64,000 nucleotides of DNA from Clavibacter michiganensis (GTDB lineage: Bacteria; Actinomycetota; Actinomycetes; Actinomycetales; Microbacteriaceae). Position numbers and translations under genes: made by a program. Position 1 is the stretch's first letter; each line of letters begins with the position of its first letter. The stretch spans positions 2,976,001 through 3,040,000 of the forward strand of contig NZ_JAFBBJ010000001.1 of the NCBI RefSeq assembly GCF_016907085.1, written 5' to 3'. The notes under the pieces were generated by a model. The model was not told where the DNA came from. It ran no database searches and was given only the letters and a program-made list of their open reading frames with translations. Shown here piece by piece: positions 37,848 through 46,098 of the stretch.

Positions 37848-38785
37848 CCGCGGTCGACGCGACCCGGGCACCCGCGGAGGCGCTCCGCGCGGGCGACCTC
37901 CCCGGAGCCCTCCAGGCCATCCGGGACCTGCGCGCCACGGATCCCGAAGCCGTCGCCCGCGCGCTCGCCGGCCGCGTCCGCCGCCCGCTGATCCGCGACG
38001 ACGGCCGCCTCCTCATCGTCGCCGCCGACCACCCCGCCCGCGGCGCGCTCGGCGTCGGCGACGACCCGATGGCCCTCGCCGACCGCGACGGGCTGCTCGC
38101 CGGCCTCGCCACGGCCCTCACGCGCGACGGGGTCGACGGCGTGCTCGGCACCCCGGACATCGTCGACGACCTCGCGCTCCTCGGCCTCCTCGACGACAAG
38201 GTCGTGGTCGGATCCATGAACCGCGGCGGACTCCGTGGCGCGACGTTCGAGATGGACGACCGCTTCACGGCCTACGACGTCCCGGGGATCGTGCGCGACG
38301 GCCTCGACTTCGCGAAGACGCTCGTGCGGATCAACCTCGGCGACGCCGGAACCGCCCGCACCCTCGAGGCCAACGCCCGCGCGGTCGACGACGCGGTGCG
38401 CGCCGGCCTGCCGATCATGCTGGAGCCGTTCATGAGCGCGTGGCAGGAGGGCCGGATCGTCAACGACCTCACGCCCGACGCCGTCATCACCTCGATCGCG
38501 GTGGCGTCGGGCCTCGGCTCGTCGTCCGCGCGCACGTGGATGAAGCTGCCGGTCGTCGACGACATGGCCCGCGTCATGGCCGCGACCACGCTGCCCACGC
38601 TCCTGCTCGGCGGCGATCCGCAGGGCGCGAGCGAGGACACCTGGGCCGGCTGGGAGCACGCGCTCGGCCTCCCCGGCGTGCGCGGCCTCGTCGTCGGCCG
38701 CGCGCTCATCCACCCCGCCGACGGCGACGTCGCGCGCGCGGTCGACCAGGCCGTCGACCTCGTGCACGGCCGCGCCCGCCCCTGA
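37844..38785 (+). CDS. Cgl0159-type (beta/alpha)8-barrel protein, probable deoxyketogluconate-phosphate aldolase
   Basis: A 313-residue TIM-barrel protein of the actinobacterial Cgl0159 group found in inositol clusters. LLIVAADHPARGALGVGDDP, GSMNRGGLRGATFEMDDRFTAYD, KTLVRINLGD and LGGDPQGASEDTWAGW are visible. It sits directly after iolC with a GTGA overlap. Position suggests cleavage of 2-deoxy-5-keto-gluconate 6-phosphate to malonate semialdehyde and DHAP, the step done by IolJ elsewhere; this is inference. Confidence 0.85.
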   Translation: MTAVDATRAPAEALRAGDLPGALQAIRDLRATDPEAVARALAGRVRRPLIRDDGRLLIVAADHPARGALGVGDDPMALADRDGLLAGLATALTRDGVDGVLGTPDIVDDLALLGLLDDKVVVGSMNRGGLRGATFEMDDRFTAYDVPGIVRDGLDFAKTLVRINLGDAGTARTLEANARAVDDAVRAGLPIMLEPFMSAWQEGRIVNDLTPDAVITSIAVASGLGSSSARTWMKLPVVDDMARVMAATTLPTLLLGGDPQGASEDTWAGWEHALGLPGVRGLVVGRALIHPADGDVARAVDQAVDLVHGRARP

Positions 38786-38837
38786 TCCCGAAGACCGACC
38801 CGACCCGATCCGCCACCCGCCATCGCCTGAGGACACC

Positions 38838-40343
38838 ATGACCGACACCGCCCCGCTCCCCGTCGTCCCGCACTGGATCGACGGCGCCCGCTCGCCCTCC
38901 ACCTCCGGCCGCACGGCGCCCGTCTACGACCCGGCCCGCGGCGTCGTCACGAAGGAGGTCGCGCTCGCGGGAGCCGACGAGATCGCGCGCGCGATCGCGT
39001 CGGCGCACGCCGCGTTCCCCGCCTGGCGCGACCTGTCGCTCGCCAAGCGGCAGGCGATCCTCTTCCGCTTCCGCGAGCTGCTCGAGGCGGAGAAGGGCGA
39101 GCTCGCGGAGATCATCACGTCGGAGCACGGCAAGGTCGTGAGCGACGCGCTCGGCGAGATCACCCGCGGGCAGGAGGTCGTGGAGTTCGCGACCGGCCTC
39201 GCGCACCACCTCAAGGGCGAGTACTCGGAGCAGGTGTCCACGGGCGTCGACGTGTACTCCACGAAGCAGCCGCTCGGCGTCGTCGGGATCATCTCGCCGT
39301 TCAACTTCCCCGCGATGGTGCCGATGTGGTTCTTCCCGATCGCGATCGCGGCGGGCAACACCGTGGTGCTGAAGCCCAGCGAGAAGGACCCTAGCGCCGC
39401 CATCTGGATCGCCGAGCTCTGGAAGCGCGCCGGGCTCCCGGACGGCGTCTTTACCGTGCTGAACGGCGACAAGGAGGCGGTGGACGGCCTGCTCACGCAC
39501 CCGGACGTGCGCGCGATCTCGTTCGTCGGATCCACGCCCATCGCCCAGTACGTCTACGAGACGGGCACGAAGCACGGCAAGCGCGTGCAGGCCCTCGGCG
39601 GCGCGAAGAACCACATGCTCGTGCTGCCGGACGCCGACCTCGACCTCGTCGCCGACTCCGCCGTCAACGCGGGCTTCGGCTCGGCGGGCGAGCGCTGCAT
39701 GGCGATCTCCGTGGTCGTCGCGGTCGAGCCCGTCGCCGACGCGCTCATCGAGCGGATCACGTCGCGCATGTCGTCCTTGCGGGTCGGCGACGGCCGCCGC
39801 GGCTGCGACATGGGGCCGCTCGTGACAGAGGCGCACCGCGACAAGGTCGCGTCGTACATCGCCATCGCGGAGGAGGACGGCGCGCGCGTCGTCGTCGACG
39901 GCCGCGGCATCGAGGTCGACGGCGAGCGGGACGGCTTCTGGCTCGGCCCCACGCTCATCGACCAGCTGCCCACGAGCTCGCGCGCCTACACGGAGGAGAT
40001 CTTCGGGCCCGTGCTCGGCGTCGTCCGGGTGCGCACGTACGAGGAGGGCGTGGCGCTCATCAACGCCGGCGCGTTCGGCAACGGCACCGCGATCTTCACG
40101 AACGACGGCGGGGCCGCGCGGCGCTTCCAGAACGAGGTGCAGGTCGGCATGATCGGGATCAACGTCCCCATCCCCGTCCCCGTCGCCACGTTCTCGTTCG
40201 GCGGCTGGCGCTCCAGCCTCTTCGGCGACACCAAGGCCCACGGGGCCGAGGGCGTCCGGTTCTTCACGCAGCAGAAGGCGATCACCAGCCGGTGGCTCGA
40301 CCCGTCGCACGGCGGCGTCGACCTCGGCTTCCCGCAGAACTGA
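38838..40343 (+). CDS. mmsA: CoA-acylating methylmalonate-semialdehyde dehydrogenase
   Basis: A 501-residue aldehyde dehydrogenase (also called iolA) turning malonate or methylmalonate semialdehyde into acetyl- or propionyl-CoA with NAD+. VGIISPFNFPAMVPMWFFPIAIAAGNTVVLKPSEKDP, at residues ~153-190, is diagnostic. The catalytic Cys lies in GSAGERCMAIS (~residue 289), and QVGMIGINVPIPVPVATFSFGGWRSS is near the end. It is complete and lies in the middle of the inositol operon. Confidence 0.94.
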   Translation: MTDTAPLPVVPHWIDGARSPSTSGRTAPVYDPARGVVTKEVALAGADEIARAIASAHAAFPAWRDLSLAKRQAILFRFRELLEAEKGELAEIITSEHGKVVSDALGEITRGQEVVEFATGLAHHLKGEYSEQVSTGVDVYSTKQPLGVVGIISPFNFPAMVPMWFFPIAIAAGNTVVLKPSEKDPSAAIWIAELWKRAGLPDGVFTVLNGDKEAVDGLLTHPDVRAISFVGSTPIAQYVYETGTKHGKRVQALGGAKNHMLVLPDADLDLVADSAVNAGFGSAGERCMAISVVVAVEPVADALIERITSRMSSLRVGDGRRGCDMGPLVTEAHRDKVASYIAIAEEDGARVVVDGRGIEVDGERDGFWLGPTLIDQLPTSSRAYTEEIFGPVLGVVRVRTYEEGVALINAGAFGNGTAIFTNDGGAARRFQNEVQVGMIGINVPIPVPVATFSFGGWRSSLFGDTKAHGAEGVRFFTQQKAITSRWLDPSHGGVDLGFPQN

Positions 40344-40407
40344 TCGGTACCACCACCCCCACCGCCCGGCCGGGCGGGCACCGACGACGACGACGACGGA
40401 GACGCGC

Positions 40408-41367
40408 ATGACGACGAACGAGTGGCTGCACTCCCGCGGGACCCTCGGCCGGGACGGCTGGGAGAGCGTGGTCGACGGATCCCTGCCCGGCTGGCAGCAC
40501 ACGGGCCTCCGCGTCGCGGTGATCGGCGCAGGCGACGCGCTCGAGCTGCCCGTCGGGGGCGTCGAGCGCATGGTCGTGCCGCTCGCGGGATCCTTCGCCG
40601 TGCGGCACCGCGACGGAGACGGCGACGAGCGCGTGACCGACCTCGCGGGCCGCGCGTCGGTCTTCGCCGGTCCGACGGACGTGCTCTACCTGTCGTGCAC
40701 GTCGAGCGCGGTGCTCACCGGATCCGGCCGCGTGGCCGTCGCCGAGTCGCCCGCCACCCGGCACGTGCCGAGCCGCCGGATCGCCCGCGAGGACGTGCCC
40801 GTCGAGCTCCGCGGCGCCGGCCGGTCGAGCCGCCAGGTGCACAACTTCGGCACGCCCGGCACCCCCGGATCCCTCGACGCCGAGCGCCTCATCGTCTGCG
40901 AGGTGCTGACGCCGGCCGAGAACTGGTCGAGCTACCCCGCGCACAAGCACGACGAGGAGAAGTCGGGGGAGGAGTCGGAGCTGGAGGAGATCTACTACTT
41001 CGAGACCGCCGTCGGGAAGGGCCTCGAGGCGCCCGCCGACGCGGATCCGTTCGGCCTGTTCCACACCTCGTCGTCGCCCGCGGGCGAGATCGCGATCGAC
41101 GCCGTCGTGCGCACGGGCGACGTCGCGCTCGTGCCGTACGGCTACCACGGGCCCGCGGTCGCGGCGCCCGGCTACGACCTCTACTACCTCAACGTCATGG
41201 CGGGCCCGGGCGCCGACCGCGCATGGCTCATCAGCGACCACCCGGCGCACGCCTGGATCCGCGGCACGTGGGCCGGGCAGGAGATCGACCCGCGCCTGCC
41301 GTTCGCCCCCGACGCGGACGCCGGCGCCGCGGCATCCGCACCCGAGCAGGAAGCACCCGCCCGATGA
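40408..41367 (+). CDS. iolB: 5-deoxy-glucuronate isomerase
   Basis: IolB converts 5-deoxy-glucuronate to 5-dehydro-2-deoxy-gluconate. This 319-residue bicupin has YPAHKHDEEKSGEESELEEIYYFE around residue 175, with the metal-binding His and Glu residues, and PYGYHGPAVAAPGYDLYYLNVMAG near residue 235. The Pro/Ala tail is variable. The stop overlaps the ATG of iolD by 4 bp. Confidence 0.94.
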   Translation: MTTNEWLHSRGTLGRDGWESVVDGSLPGWQHTGLRVAVIGAGDALELPVGGVERMVVPLAGSFAVRHRDGDGDERVTDLAGRASVFAGPTDVLYLSCTSSAVLTGSGRVAVAESPATRHVPSRRIAREDVPVELRGAGRSSRQVHNFGTPGTPGSLDAERLIVCEVLTPAENWSSYPAHKHDEEKSGEESELEEIYYFETAVGKGLEAPADADPFGLFHTSSSPAGEIAIDAVVRTGDVALVPYGYHGPAVAAPGYDLYYLNVMAGPGADRAWLISDHPAHAWIRGTWAGQEIDPRLPFAPDADAGAAASAPEQEAPAR

Positions 41368-43280
41368 CCGAGCCCACCGCCCGCATGACCGTCAGTCAGG
41401 CCCTCGTCGCGTTCCTCGCGAACCAGTGGACGGTCGACGGCGACCACCGCGAGCGCACCATCCCCGGCGTCTTCGGGATCTTCGGCCACGGCAACGTCGC
41501 CGGGATCGGCCAGGCGCTCATGCAGGCCAACGCGCAGGATCCCGACCTCATGCCGTACCACCAGGCCCGCAACGAGCAGGCGATGGTGCACCAGTCCGTC
41601 GGCTTCGCGCGCATGCACCGCCGCCTCGCCACCTACGCGAGCGCCGCGTCGGTCGGGCCGGGCGCCGCGAACATGCTCACGGGCGCGGCCCTCGCCACGG
41701 CCAACCGGCTGCCGGCGCTGCTCCTGCCGAGCGACACCTTCGCGACCCGGGTGGCGGATCCGGTGCTGCAGCAGCTCGAGCACCCGCACGACACCGGCAT
41801 CAGCGTGAACGACGCGTTCCGCCCGCTCTCGCGCTTCTTCGACCGCGTGCAGCGGCCGGAGCAGCTCTACTCGATCGCGCTCGCGGCCATGCGCGTGCTC
41901 ACCGACCCCGCGGAGACGGGCGCCGTCACCATCGCGCTGCCGGAGGACGTGCAGGCGGAGGCGCTCGACGTGCCGCTCGCGTTCCTCGCGCCGCGCGAGT
42001 GGCACCTGCGCCGGCCGCTGCCGGAGCGCGGGCCGCTCGCCCGCGCCGTCGAGGCAATCCGCGGCGCGCGCACGCCGCTCATCGTCGCGGGCGGCGGCGT
42101 CATCTACTCCGCGGCGGAGGAGGCGCTGCTGCGCTTCGCCGAGGCCACCGGCATCCCGGTCGGCACCACGCAGGCCGGCGGCGGATCCCTGCCCTGGGAC
42201 CACCCGCAGTACGTCGGGGGCGTCGGCGCCACGGGATCCACCGCCGCGAACCGGCTGGCCGCCGAGGCCGACGTCGTGATCGGCATCGGCACGCGCTACT
42301 CCGACTTCACCACCGCGAGCCGCACCGCCTTCCAGCGCCCGGACGTGACCTTCGTGAACGTCAACGTCGCCGCCTTCGACGCCTACAAGCACGGCACGCA
42401 GCTGCCCGTGGTCGCCGACGCGCGGGAGACGCTGGAGGCGCTGATCGAAGCGCTCGCCGGCACGCGCGTCGACGTCGCGTACGCCGACCGCATCGCCCGC
42501 GAGAAGCGCGAGTGGGACGCCGCCGTCGACCGCGCGCTCGCGCCCACGGGCGGCGCGCTGCCCGGCCAGCCCGAGATCATCGGCGCCGTCCAGGCCGCGA
42601 GCGACCCGCGCGACGTCGTCGTGCAGGCGGCCGGATCCCTGCCCGGCGACCTCCACAAGCTCTGGCGCGTGCGCGACGCGCTCGGCTACCACGTGGAGTA
42701 CGCGTTCTCGTGCATGGGCTACGAGATCCCCGGCGGCCTCGGCATGAAGCGCGGCGCGGAGGCGTACGGCGACGACCGCGACGTGATCGTCATGGTCGGC
42801 GACGGCTCCTACCTCATGCTGCACACCGAGCTCGTGACGGCGGTGGCCGAGGGGATCAAGATCATCGTCGTCGTGATCCAGAACCACGGCTACGCGTCCA
42901 TCGGCCACCTGTCCGAGACGGTCGGCACCGAGCGCTTCGGCACCCGGTACCGCCAGCTCGACCCGGCGACGCGGAACTTCGAGGGGCGCGAGCCGCTGCC
43001 CGTCGACCTCGCGGCGAACGCGCGCAGCTACGGCGTGGATGTGATCGAGGTCGCGCCCGGCCCCGACGCCACCCGCGACCTCGGCGACGCCGTGCGGCGC
43101 GCGAAGGCGTCCGACCGCACCACCGTGATCCACGTCGAGTCCGACCCGCTCGTCTACGGCCCGGACGGCGAGGGCTGGTGGGACGTGCCCGTCCCCGGCG
43201 TCTCCGAGATGCCGTCGACGCAGGCGGCGCACGCGGAGTACGTGGAGCAGAAGAGGGCGCAGCGGCCGCTGCTGGGCTGA
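41364..43280 (+). CDS. iolD: 3D-(3,5/4)-trihydroxycyclohexane-1,2-dione acylhydrolase
   Basis: A TPP-dependent hydrolase opening the inositol-derived ring. The 638-residue protein has IPGVFGIFGHGNVAGIGQAL at the start, ARNEQAMVHQSVGFAR, a central domain, and the TPP-binding C-terminal region GDGSYLMLHTELVTAV with VVVIQNHGYASIGHLSE. The last 369 bp (from 42912) are the repeated segment found again at 50678 and 58444. The gene is intact, but its final dozen codons differ slightly from the distal copy (VEQKR here, VERKR there), so this 3' end was probably supplied by the inserted DNA. Confidence 0.94.
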   Translation: MTEPTARMTVSQALVAFLANQWTVDGDHRERTIPGVFGIFGHGNVAGIGQALMQANAQDPDLMPYHQARNEQAMVHQSVGFARMHRRLATYASAASVGPGAANMLTGAALATANRLPALLLPSDTFATRVADPVLQQLEHPHDTGISVNDAFRPLSRFFDRVQRPEQLYSIALAAMRVLTDPAETGAVTIALPEDVQAEALDVPLAFLAPREWHLRRPLPERGPLARAVEAIRGARTPLIVAGGGVIYSAAEEALLRFAEATGIPVGTTQAGGGSLPWDHPQYVGGVGATGSTAANRLAAEADVVIGIGTRYSDFTTASRTAFQRPDVTFVNVNVAAFDAYKHGTQLPVVADARETLEALIEALAGTRVDVAYADRIAREKREWDAAVDRALAPTGGALPGQPEIIGAVQAASDPRDVVVQAAGSLPGDLHKLWRVRDALGYHVEYAFSCMGYEIPGGLGMKRGAEAYGDDRDVIVMVGDGSYLMLHTELVTAVAEGIKIIVVVIQNHGYASIGHLSETVGTERFGTRYRQLDPATRNFEGREPLPVDLAANARSYGVDVIEVAPGPDATRDLGDAVRRAKASDRTTVIHVESDPLVYGPDGEGWWDVPVPGVSEMPSTQAAHAEYVEQKRAQRPLLG

Positions 43281-43335
43281 GGCGGTCGGCCGTGATCACC
43301 GACGCGAAGGCGGATCCCGGCTGCACTGTGGCCCT

Positions 43336-43684
43336 GGGGCACCGGGCCGACGCCTACACGGGCCGCAGGATCGACTTCACCCGGGGAAGGCCACGAGCGC
43401 TTTTCCGTGCAGATCGACCGCCTCGTGCCCCTCGGCTATGCGTGGCAGGTTGTGCGCCGGAGAGCGGGGCGAGCGGCTCGCGATCGACGTGACCGATCTC
43501 CAGGCCGTCGATGGGCCGAAAAAGGACGCGAAGTCTGAAGGGGCCAGAGACGTCGCTCCCATCGGCCGCCGGATATGACTGCACGCACGTCAACCGGTTG
43601 GCGTACGTGCTGGGCACGGGCACGGGCACGATCGACGATGCCGATCGTCCGACGATCGACCACAGGCTCAGCTCCTGCTGCTGA
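43336..43684 (+). pseudogene. Frameshifted HNH (DUF1524/GmrSD-type) secreted nuclease remnant, copy 1
   Basis: Pieces of one HNH-family domain appear in order but in different frames: DAYTGRRIDFTRG, then VQIDRLVPLGYAW (the His/Asp core, with the usual IDHVVPL reading IDRLVPL), then LQAVDGPKKDAKS, then YDCTHVNRLAYVLG ending in CC and a stop. At least three frameshifts and the lost N-terminal half make it non-functional. It follows iolD directly in the repeat unit. Confidence 0.7.
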
Positions 43685-44308
43685 TTCCTGCCCCCGTGAT
43701 GCCGACTCTCTCATCGCGCCTCTGGAGAACGAGGGTGTCCAGGATTCCTTGCCGCTCGGCGGATCACGTGGTGGAAGCGCCGAGGCTTCTGGCACGACTT
43801 CCAGCGCGGCCATGGCGTTGCGCGCATCGGGGCTCGTTACTCCGCCGTCGCCCGGTGGGTGCCCTGCCTGCTCGTCGTCGTGAGGCCACGTGTGCGCAAA
43901 GACGTGATACTGCTTCGGACCCGGACCCGGGCGCGACGCAGCGCTCGCCATATTCGCGACCCGCAACAGGTGGCACATCGCCGACCACATCGCGGCAGCA
44001 TCGGGGACGGGCCCCCGGCCGGGAGCCGCTCGTGAGGCTGCTCCCCGGCCTGATATCCGTCGCGGACGCGGACGCGACCGCGTCCCTGCCGGGCGAGAAC
44101 CTACCAGTGTGGTGGTCATATGTCGAGGGTGGACTTTTTTGTCAAAAGTCTGATTTACTCATGCGAAGCAACGCAAGGTGAATGCCTTAGATCGCGAGAT
44201 CCCGGCTACGTCATTTGGTACGATGGTCGCCGCGCTGTCTGTGGTGTCGGATTTGTGTGCCCAGGTGACTTCTTCGTCGGTACTTGAAATTAGTTGGGGG
44301 AACTGGTA
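43685..44308. other. Non-coding or decayed stretch of the repeat unit (also 51451-52074)
   Basis: About 620 bp without a gene I can support. Short open frames on both strands lack ribosome sites and recognisable content; it may be decayed DNA. An inverted repeat GACTTTT-TTGTC-AAAAGTC lies at 44132-44150 (51898-51916 in unit 2), and the GC content falls sharply from about 44100 onward. Confidence 0.4.
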
Positions 44309-44488
44309 ATGGCAAGAGCGACAAGAATTTCCGCAATTGTCGTGCTCATGGCAAGCTTAATAGTACTTGTTGTATTCCAGTGGCTGCCCGCGCTGCTGTT
44401 CTTCCCTATCGGGGCTGGAATGCTGATGTGGGACGGCAACAAGTTTTCCATGCCCAACGGCCGCCAATCGAACAAGTGGCCCAAGTAA
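44309..44488 (+). CDS. 59-residue hydrophobic peptide, copy 1
   Basis: A small membrane peptide. Residues ~7-42 are almost wholly hydrophobic (ISAIVVLMASLIVLVVFQW then LPALLFFPIGAGMLMW), enough for one long or two short helices, followed by a polar tail NKFSMPNGRQSNKWPK. ATG 44309 has GGGGGAA 7 nt upstream; a TTG 15 bp earlier is a weaker alternative. No family is recognised. Its place in a bacteriocin locus makes a small immunity or accessory peptide possible, but this is only inference. Confidence 0.55.
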   Translation: MARATRISAIVVLMASLIVLVVFQWLPALLFFPIGAGMLMWDGNKFSMPNGRQSNKWPK

Positions 44489-44559
44489 CCGACTAGATCG
44501 CATTGCGGTGTAATCGTCAGCGCCACACACGTGGCTTAATTGCATCTGGGTGAATTTCT

Positions 44560-45102
44560 ATGCGTTATCGTAACCTATTCAGCGGCACTGTGGCCGCCGG
44601 TGTTATTGCGTTCGGCTTAGTATCTGCGCCCGCAGCGAGCTACGCAACACCGGCGGAGGGGGCGCCGTCGTCATCGACCGAGTACTACGAGCAGACCGCC
44701 CCCGTCTATGTCAACGCAGACGGGACACTCAGCGGGGCTACCGACCTCAAGAGTAATTACAAGCGGGTGTCGGCGGCGGCGGCGGCCGCGTCGGCCTCGG
44801 CAGGCGCTGTTACGCAGGCTGCGCCGAGTCCCGTCATTAGGTGCAACAACAATAATCCTCAGATTCGGCAGTGCACCATGACAGTGGCAGGCGGCTACTG
44901 TGGGTCGTCTCGGCAGGTAGGAGCAGGAGTCTCCACCAAGCTCAAGGGTGGAATCATTGTCACGCCTCTTAATAAGCGCATATCGTGGAACGCCTCGTCT
45001 ACTACCAAGGACTACCGGATCGTTATTGGCACCACTGGTAGTGCGACCATGAGTCTTCAGGGACAGGGGTCCGATCGAATTTATGCTACCTGCTCTCTGT
45101 AG
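44560..45102 (+). CDS. Secreted 180-residue protein A of the bacteriocin locus, copy 1
   Basis: Has a Sec signal (MRYRNLFSGTVAAGVIAFGL, cleavage near SYA, residue ~29), then TEYYEQTAPVYVNADGTLSG, an Ala-rich linker (~70-90) and a C-terminal domain with four cysteines (IRCNN, RQCTM, GGYCGSS, YATCSL). The domain contains AGGYCGSSRQVGAGVSTKLK, ISWNASSTTKDYRIVIGTTG and SDRIYATC. It is paralogous to the secreted protein at 50136. I do not recognise the family; an extracellular beta-rich fold with two disulfides is plausible. It may be an accessory or immunity factor, or an effector in its own right. RBS GGGTGA, 6 nt before the ATG. Confidence 0.75.
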   Translation: MRYRNLFSGTVAAGVIAFGLVSAPAASYATPAEGAPSSSTEYYEQTAPVYVNADGTLSGATDLKSNYKRVSAAAAAASASAGAVTQAAPSPVIRCNNNNPQIRQCTMTVAGGYCGSSRQVGAGVSTKLKGGIIVTPLNKRISWNASSTTKDYRIVIGTTGSATMSLQGQGSDRIYATCSL

Positions 45103-45153
45103 TGACGCAGGGTCCATTCGAGCGGTGGTTCTACAAAAGCAATGATCGGGAAC

Positions 45154-45182
45154 GGGACCTTGAATAATTGCTCCGAGGTCCC
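45154..45182 (+). terminator. Terminator after secreted protein A (copy 1)
   Basis: GGGACCT (45154-45160) pairs exactly with AGGTCCC (45176-45182), followed by TTTCGTGT. It lies 52 bp after the stop codon. Confidence 0.6.
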
Positions 45183-45496
45183 TTTCGTGTGTCTGTAGCC
45201 CCATCACCGCCGACGGCGACACCGGTGGCCCGTTGTTCTATGGAACCACCGCCTTCTACGTTCACGACGGCCACGTCAACGGGTCGTCGATCTCCGCGCC
45301 AAGGCGCATTACGACCCGAGCGCAGGCCAAACGTTGGTCTGGATGCGCCGATAGCCGTGCTCAAGGTGCGCCGACGTCATCCTGCGGAGCGACCACGAGG
45401 CGGGCATGATGACGCCGAAGGACGATGAGGCGTAGCGACTGCTACCCGCATAACGACGTGACGCAAGCCGAATAGGACCGATACCGCCAGGCTTAC
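45183..45496. other. Non-coding stretch with possible decayed coding sequence (also 52949-53262)
   Basis: No intact gene. A short frame reads ITADGDTGGPLFYG, which recalls the active-site region of chymotrypsin-like proteases, and another reads LRAKAHYDPSAGQTLVWMRR. Both are cut by stops and frame changes. I treat this as decayed DNA of uncertain origin. Confidence 0.35.
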
Positions 45497-45560
45497 TGCC
45501 CCCGAATTGGGGCATAATATGATTGATAAACCCAGGGTGAAAAGCCCCCGGATTGGGGCA
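45497..45560. promoter_or_regulatory. Paired dyad elements upstream of bacteriocin 1 (copy 1)
   Basis: Two near-identical 18-bp dyads, TGCCCCCGAATTGGGGCA (45497-45514) and AGCCCCCGGATTGGGGCA (45543-45560), are spaced 46 bp start to start, about 150-210 bp before the first bacteriocin gene. They may be paired operator sites. A further dyad, CGGGAA...TTCCCG, lies at 45663-45681 close to the start codon. No regulator gene is in the unit. Confidence 0.45.
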
Positions 45561-45713
45561 CGCTATGACTAGCCCGGAGCATACACCACCACCTGGCAGG
45601 CGCTCCGTTACTCAACTGTAACCCATTCGGAATTCCTCCGCGTGCTACCGTCTTTTTAACCGCGGGAAAGACGTGTTCCCGTGTAAGGTAATTACTACGC
45701 AGATTGGATCACA

Positions 45714-46013
45714 ATGAAGCGAACACTCAGCATCGCTAGTGGAGTCGGCTTGGTCGCAGCACTACTCCTCGGAGGAGCAGGCGCCGCGAACGCCACCACC
45801 GAATACGTGGGCGGCGGTACGTGGAATTACGGCGTAGAACGTGTCGTCGGGAATTACTCGTACTCCAACTATCTCCACTCGTCCAAGGCGCACGGGAGCA
45901 CAGCGTGCAGCTCCTCAAAGTGCGTCCGATCCGACACGGTGCCTGGCGGCAAGTGGTCGAGGGCATCCGTGCAGGCGTCAGCGGGCGGGAACACCGCTTA
46001 CTGGCGGGTCTGA
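45714..46013 (+). CDS. Lactococcin 972-like bacteriocin precursor 1 (copy 1)
   Basis: A 99-residue precursor. The Sec signal MKRTLSIASGVGLVAALLLG ends at AGAANA (cleavage about residue 27), followed by a ~72-residue mature peptide. GGGTWNYG, YSYSNYLHSSKAHGSTA and the ending GGNTAYWRV match the lactococcin 972 pattern (GTW..G, YSNY.H..K.H). The prototype blocks septum formation by binding lipid II. A conserved Cys-x4-Cys (CSSSKC) could form a disulfide. It is followed by the membrane protein and ATPase genes, the usual immunity/export partners. Confidence 0.88.
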   Translation: MKRTLSIASGVGLVAALLLGGAGAANATTEYVGGGTWNYGVERVVGNYSYSNYLHSSKAHGSTACSSSKCVRSDTVPGGKWSRASVQASAGGNTAYWRV

Positions 46014-46098
46014 CGACCGGGGCATTCAAAGGACAATCGCTCCAGCGGTAGGTCACTGATCGTATGTGGCCTACCGCTGGGCATGTGAAAGGGACACG

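Noticed and set aside
43436..44119. Minus-strand open frame of 227 codons opposite the HNH relic
   Set aside because: It covers a region already explained by frameshifted HNH sequence, lacks a ribosome site and resembles no family; probably a high-GC shadow.
45205..45330. Serine protease gene suggested by GDTGGP
   Set aside because: The frame is short and no catalytic His or Asp region or signal peptide is found. At most it is a relic.
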